A stretch of DNA of 64,000 nucleotides. Source: Chlamydiales bacterium (GTDB lineage: Bacteria > Chlamydiota > Chlamydiia > Chlamydiales > JAJFMA01). The notes below the pieces were generated by a model, which was not told where the DNA came from, did not search any database, and saw nothing but the letters and a program-made list of their open reading frames with translations. Numbering within the stretch: the first letter of the stretch is position 1; every line of letters starts with the position of its first letter. Of this stretch, positions 60,645 to 64,000 are shown in pieces. The position numbers were made by a program, and so were the translations under genes. Location of the stretch: assembly GCA_030679955.1 (NCBI GenBank), contig JAUXSF010000035.1, positions 1 through 64,000 of the forward strand, given 5' to 3'.

Positions 60645-62585
60645 TTAATAAGTTTGGCCGATGCTAAAATAGATTTGTACGGCGGAATCGATGGGGATTC
60701 TACGATCTAAAGGGAAGGCGATGTCGAGCCGCAAAGGTCCAACGGGAGTGTAGTAACGGGCACCCACGCCAACTGATCTGAGTTGTTTCGTGCGAAACTG
60801 TGGTCCGGTCGTGGAGTATACATTCCCGAGGTCGAAGAAACCGACGATACCCCAATCTTCATTGACGCGGCGGCGTGCCTCCATGGAGATCACCATAAGA
60901 GAGCGTCCACCTTCAGGGCGATGTTCATCATCGAGAGGACATACAGTGAGGTAGCGATAGCCCCGCAAGAGGTTGGGCGAGCCGGCATAGAAACGCTCTG
61001 CGGGTGGAATATCAATCCTGGAGGCACCTAAAATAGTTCCTAAGCTAAGCCTTCCGGCGAGAATCCAACAGTCATCTGGTTGGATGGGAACATATACGGC
61101 GCCGTCAAAACGAGTGGTGTAATAATTGAGTGGTGGATAAAACAGTCGACTGGTTGGTGTAAAGCGTAGGTTAAGGCTAAAGCCGCGCGAAGGATCCAAC
61201 AGGTTATCTGCAGTGCTGTACCTAACCTGCATAGGGCCTTTCAGCAACGTGAAATGGCGATTGTTATCGGAATGGGTGGCAAATGTGTACTTTAACGCCA
61301 AACCCGCCCAAGCTTGTAAGCAAGGTGTTAGGCGTTTGTAAACGCGCGAGCTAACGGTCCAGGAAGTTTCGTGGAAGCTATCGGTGATTTCGCGTTCGCC
61401 CTCAACGCTGTTTAACCAGTCGAGGCCTGGGCAACATAAATCAGGTATGCGGTACGTGATCATACCTGTTTGAAACTTGCGCAGCAGCTCTGTTTTGAAA
61501 GTTAAAACTTCTCCCAGACCACGCATATTGCGGTGTTGCCACTCTCCCACGACACCAGCGCCCCATTCGGTGGAGTAGTTAACACCGGCGCCGATACTGC
61601 GTTGTTTGCATTCTGTGACGTTGATGTCGACAGGTAGCATACCGCATTCGTCGACTTCATTAGCAAGTTCGATGTTGATACAGCGAAAGAGACCGCTGCG
61701 CTCCAAGGCATCAAAGGTGCAGGCTATCTTTTCTGGCGTATAGATATCACCACGGTCCCACGTGACTTTCTGTGCTATGTAGCACTCGCGAACGCGACGA
61801 AATCCTGAGATGCTTGGCTCATCCAAATAGGCCAAGGGGCCAGTGTCAACGTACAATTTCACACTGACGGTATATGCAGCCTGATCGGCAAAGACAATGC
61901 GCTTGGCGACTTGAGCGAGGGGATACCCTTGGTTATTGAGGCATTGAAGTAAGAGGTCTTCTGCTTCCAAGATTTTTGCTGGGAGAGCTGGTCCACCAAC
62001 TTCGACGCCAAGTTTTTCGAGGGAGATGTCTAGGCATTGCTCATCTTCATTAGGTTCATTTTCTTCTTCTTGCTTTTCTGGCTCGACCCAATCAATTTTT
62101 TCGTCCTCTACTTCCCATGAAAATGGCTTGTCATCGCCTAGAAAGTCATGTTCCAAAAAGAGCTTGCCCTTATCTCGATCAATGTCAGGTCCGACAGGTT
62201 CGACAAGTGCAGTGCGTGGCAGAATTTCAAAAGAAGCGAGACGAAAAACAGGCCCAGTGACTACATGTACCAGAACAGTTACAGGGGAGGACTCTTCGTC
62301 GACGTCTAGGTCGATATCGGCATTGTAGAATCCCTGACTATGCAAAGCCTGAATGAGATTAGGAAGGTCGGCTAAAGCGCGGCGTTTGAGAGATGTCAGG
62401 GAAGCGGGTAGGCACTCCTCTAGAGCGACCAACTGTGATTGAGCGCGTAAAACGGTGAGAGTTTCTCTGTTAAGTTCGCCTGTAAAATCTACATAATAAG
62501 GAACATCCGCGCAAAGCGGTGCCGTTAAACACCACATGGCGATGGCTAGCATAAGGCGTGTATGATAGGCATCAGAAAAAAGCAT
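60645..62585 (-). CDS. TamA/BamA-family outer membrane protein
   Basis: 646 residues. Signal peptide of about 26 residues (LMLAIAMWCLTAPLCA). Three POTRA-like domains to about residue 330 (YNADIDLDVDEESSPVTVLV; SISGFRRVRECYIAQKVTWD; LFRCINIELA) with an acidic insert (KQEEENEPNEDEQ). A C-terminal 16-strand barrel follows, with the Omp85 motif LLRGYRYLTVCP, FYAGSPN, GFFDLGNVY, VGVGARYYTPVGPLRLDIAFP and a terminal aromatic (SIGQTY). Size and POTRA number fit TamA rather than BamA (about 800 residues). Known role: partner of TamB in outer-membrane assembly or lipid transfer; tamB lies nearby, in line with this. Confidence 0.9.
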   Translation of the reverse strand: MLFSDAYHTRLMLAIAMWCLTAPLCADVPYYVDFTGELNRETLTVLRAQSQLVALEECLPASLTSLKRRALADLPNLIQALHSQGFYNADIDLDVDEESSPVTVLVHVVTGPVFRLASFEILPRTALVEPVGPDIDRDKGKLFLEHDFLGDDKPFSWEVEDEKIDWVEPEKQEEENEPNEDEQCLDISLEKLGVEVGGPALPAKILEAEDLLLQCLNNQGYPLAQVAKRIVFADQAAYTVSVKLYVDTGPLAYLDEPSISGFRRVRECYIAQKVTWDRGDIYTPEKIACTFDALERSGLFRCINIELANEVDECGMLPVDINVTECKQRSIGAGVNYSTEWGAGVVGEWQHRNMRGLGEVLTFKTELLRKFQTGMITYRIPDLCCPGLDWLNSVEGEREITDSFHETSWTVSSRVYKRLTPCLQAWAGLALKYTFATHSDNNRHFTLLKGPMQVRYSTADNLLDPSRGFSLNLRFTPTSRLFYPPLNYYTTRFDGAVYVPIQPDDCWILAGRLSLGTILGASRIDIPPAERFYAGSPNLLRGYRYLTVCPLDDEHRPEGGRSLMVISMEARRRVNEDWGIVGFFDLGNVYSTTGPQFRTKQLRSVGVGARYYTPVGPLRLDIAFPLDRRIPIDSAVQIYFSIGQTY

Positions 62586-62652
62586 GAGCGACCTGTTATG
62601 CCTTACTGTTGTAACACGCGTCGCGGAAATTTACCAACCTTCATTTTCGCTG

Positions 62653-62766
62653 AAGGGACAAGAGACCTTAGGGACGAAAGAGACAATAGGGACGAAGGAT
62701 GAAAATCTTTTAGGTCCTTTTTCCCAAAGTCCCTAAGGTCCCTTTCGTCCCTAAGGTCTCTTGTCT
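62653..62766. repeat. Family-B repeat, longest copy
   Basis: Left part GACCTTAGGGACGAAAGAGA and GGGACGAAGGATG; right part TTTAGGTCCTTTTTCCC and AGTCCCTAAGGTCCC, CGTCCCTAAGGTCTC. A multi-unit inverted repeat between the divergent tamA-like and hemL genes. Confidence 0.75.
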
Positions 62767-62767
62767 C

Positions 62768-62796
62768 TTGTCAAGATTGGCTTTGACGACTAAACT
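62768..62796 (+). promoter_or_regulatory. Candidate sigma-70 promoter of hemL
   Basis: TTGTCA (62768-62773), 17-base spacer, TAAACT (62791-62796), 32 bases before the hemL ATG. Directly adjoining the family-B repeat. Moderate match. Confidence 0.45.
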
Positions 62797-62827
62797 GCAC
62801 GCAGTTAATCAGCAAGGAGATCCACGA

Positions 62828-64000
62828 ATGACAATAACTTTGGTAGAGACACAAAACAGACCAAAATCCGCTGACCTATATAAACGCTTATGCGAGGTAA
62901 TTCCGAGCGGCGTGGGATCTCCGACGCGAGCCTTTAAGTATGTGACTGAGGAGCCAATGGTAGTAAGCCGTGGTCATGCAGACATGATCTATGATGTCGA
63001 TGGCAATGCCTTTATCGATTACCACATGTCTTGGGGAGCGTTGATTAATGGTCATGCGCACCCAACTATTGTAGAGGCGCTACAGAAACGAATCGTCGAT
63101 GGCACGAGCTATGGCCTATGCTGTGCACTAGAGGAAGAGCTTGCCCGTAAAATAACGCAAAATGTGCCGTCCGTCGAGCAAGTACGCTTTGTCGCTAGTG
63201 GCACCGAAGCAACGATGACGGCTTTACGTGTAGCCCGTGGATATACAGGGCGTGATTATGTTGTAAAGTTCACTGGCAATTACCATGGTCATGCGGACTT
63301 TCTACTGGTGCGCGGTGGTTCGGCAATGGTTGGAAACACCCCCTGCGCTAGCTCAGCGGGTGTTCCGGCGGATAGCGTTAAGTGGACACTTTGCCTGCCT
63401 TACAACGATATTGAGACCGCCAGAGAGGTTCTGCGCAGTCCTGAATATCGTGACAAAATTGCTGCGGTTATCGTGGAACCTATCGCTGGGAACATGGGAA
63501 CTGTTCCAGGTAGTAAAGAGTTCCTAACAATGTTGCGCGAAGAAACAGAGAAAAATGGCTCGCTACTGATATTCGATGAAGTGATCTCCGGCTTCCGCGT
63601 TGGTTTAGGTGGCGCACAGGCTCTTTATGGTATAAGCCCTGACCTAACCTGCTTTGCTAAGGTTATGTCCGGCGGAACTCAAGCGGCTGCATTTGGCGGT
63701 GCTAAGAAGATCATGCAGGTGTTGGCTCCTAGCGGTGCCGTTTATCAAGCGGGTACTTTCTCCGGCAATCCTCTGTCGATGGAGGCTGGTATTCAGACTC
63801 TTAACTTGTTAGAGCAACCTGGGGTCTTTGAGCTATTAGAGCAGAAGGCAGCGAATTTGCTAGATCCTATCCAGGAATGCTTTAAGGCCAAAAATGCACC
63901 AGCCTGTGTGCAGCGTGTGGGTTCAATGTTCACCTTTTTCTTTGGTGCGACGTCAATTAGTAGCATGGAAGAAGCACAAAAATGCGACGATGCGTTATTT
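62828..64000 (+). CDS. hemL: Glutamate-1-semialdehyde 2,1-aminomutase (3' partial)
   Basis: PLP enzyme making 5-aminolevulinate for haem in the C5 pathway. Open to the window end: 391 codons, so roughly the last 40 are missing. ATG with GGAG 9 bases upstream. Signatures: IPSGVGSPTRAFKYV, MSWGALINGHAHP, RFVASGTEATMTALRVARG, FTGNYHGHADFLLV, LIFDEVISGFRVG (Asp), PLP-Lys in CFAKVMSGGTQAAAFGG and GTFSGNPLSM. All catalytic parts present. Divergent from the tamA-like gene. Confidence 0.95.
   Translation, partial: MTITLVETQNRPKSADLYKRLCEVIPSGVGSPTRAFKYVTEEPMVVSRGHADMIYDVDGNAFIDYHMSWGALINGHAHPTIVEALQKRIVDGTSYGLCCALEEELARKITQNVPSVEQVRFVASGTEATMTALRVARGYTGRDYVVKFTGNYHGHADFLLVRGGSAMVGNTPCASSAGVPADSVKWTLCLPYNDIETAREVLRSPEYRDKIAAVIVEPIAGNMGTVPGSKEFLTMLREETEKNGSLLIFDEVISGFRVGLGGAQALYGISPDLTCFAKVMSGGTQAAAFGGAKKIMQVLAPSGAVYQAGTFSGNPLSMEAGIQTLNLLEQPGVFELLEQKAANLLDPIQECFKAKNAPACVQRVGSMFTFFFGATSISSMEEAQKCDDALF

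Overview
The window reads as a chromosomal segment of an environmental (amoeba-associated type) member of the Chlamydiota. This is inferred, not proven, from gene content and order. A pgi / MBL-hydrolase / hflX block matches the order I recall from Chlamydia. The methionine aminopeptidase carries the chlamydial-type N-terminal SEC-C zinc motif. YqgE and hemL lie close together, and Mla, TamA/TamB, mtaB, miaB, ligA, glgB and L13-S9 genes are present. Base composition is moderate and genes are dense on both strands. Many intergenic gaps are filled by short inverted-repeat elements of at least three families.

Layout. 1-1239: 3' part of a collagen-like surface protein ending in a PEP-CTERM sorting signal. 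1374-9003 (minus): an OYE-type flavin reductase, then an arginine succinyltransferase (AST) catabolic operon in which the usual AstE is absent and an M20-family amidohydrolase leads the operon. 9117-9353: small unknown protein and a perfect hairpin. 9476-18579 (plus): a complete Wsp-type chemosensory operon (MCP, CheW, CheR-TPR, CheW, CheA-REC, CheB) whose terminal output regulator keeps a WspR-like receiver but carries a PP2C/SpoIIE serine phosphatase instead of a GGDEF diguanylate cyclase. This is the most striking system in the window. 18810-20576: beta-propeller protein. 20589-20899: long inverted repeat between convergent genes.

21302-43305: mostly housekeeping and metabolic genes (map, trmB, bshC-like, pgi, phnP-like, hflX, radC, mtaB, glgB, ligA, miaB, rplM-rpsI). 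Also here are a duplicated M48-like membrane protease with one dead copy, a secreted cupin, and a 349-bp element with 20-bp perfect terminal inverted repeats just upstream of the rplM promoter.

43473-52000 (minus): a membrane-anchored eukaryotic-type PP2C phosphatase, then an unusual accessory cluster: DUF917 (thiohydantoin desulfurase-like), hydantoinase/oxoprolinase A, an NCS1 permease, and two paralogous proteins of unknown function sharing a CCCQIR motif. Each paralog gene is preceded by a tandem pair of tiny ORFs with good ribosome binding sites. One pair is His/Trp-rich and the other Leu/Arg-rich, and each tiny ORF is followed by a T-rich tract with a common ACAGTTTT end, suggesting leader-peptide or attenuator control.

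52141-62585 (minus): envelope genes: YqgE, MlaD-MlaF-MlaE lipid transport, TamB, an unknown hydrophobic protein and a TamA/BamA-type outer-membrane protein. 62828-64000: 5' part of hemL, cut by the window end.
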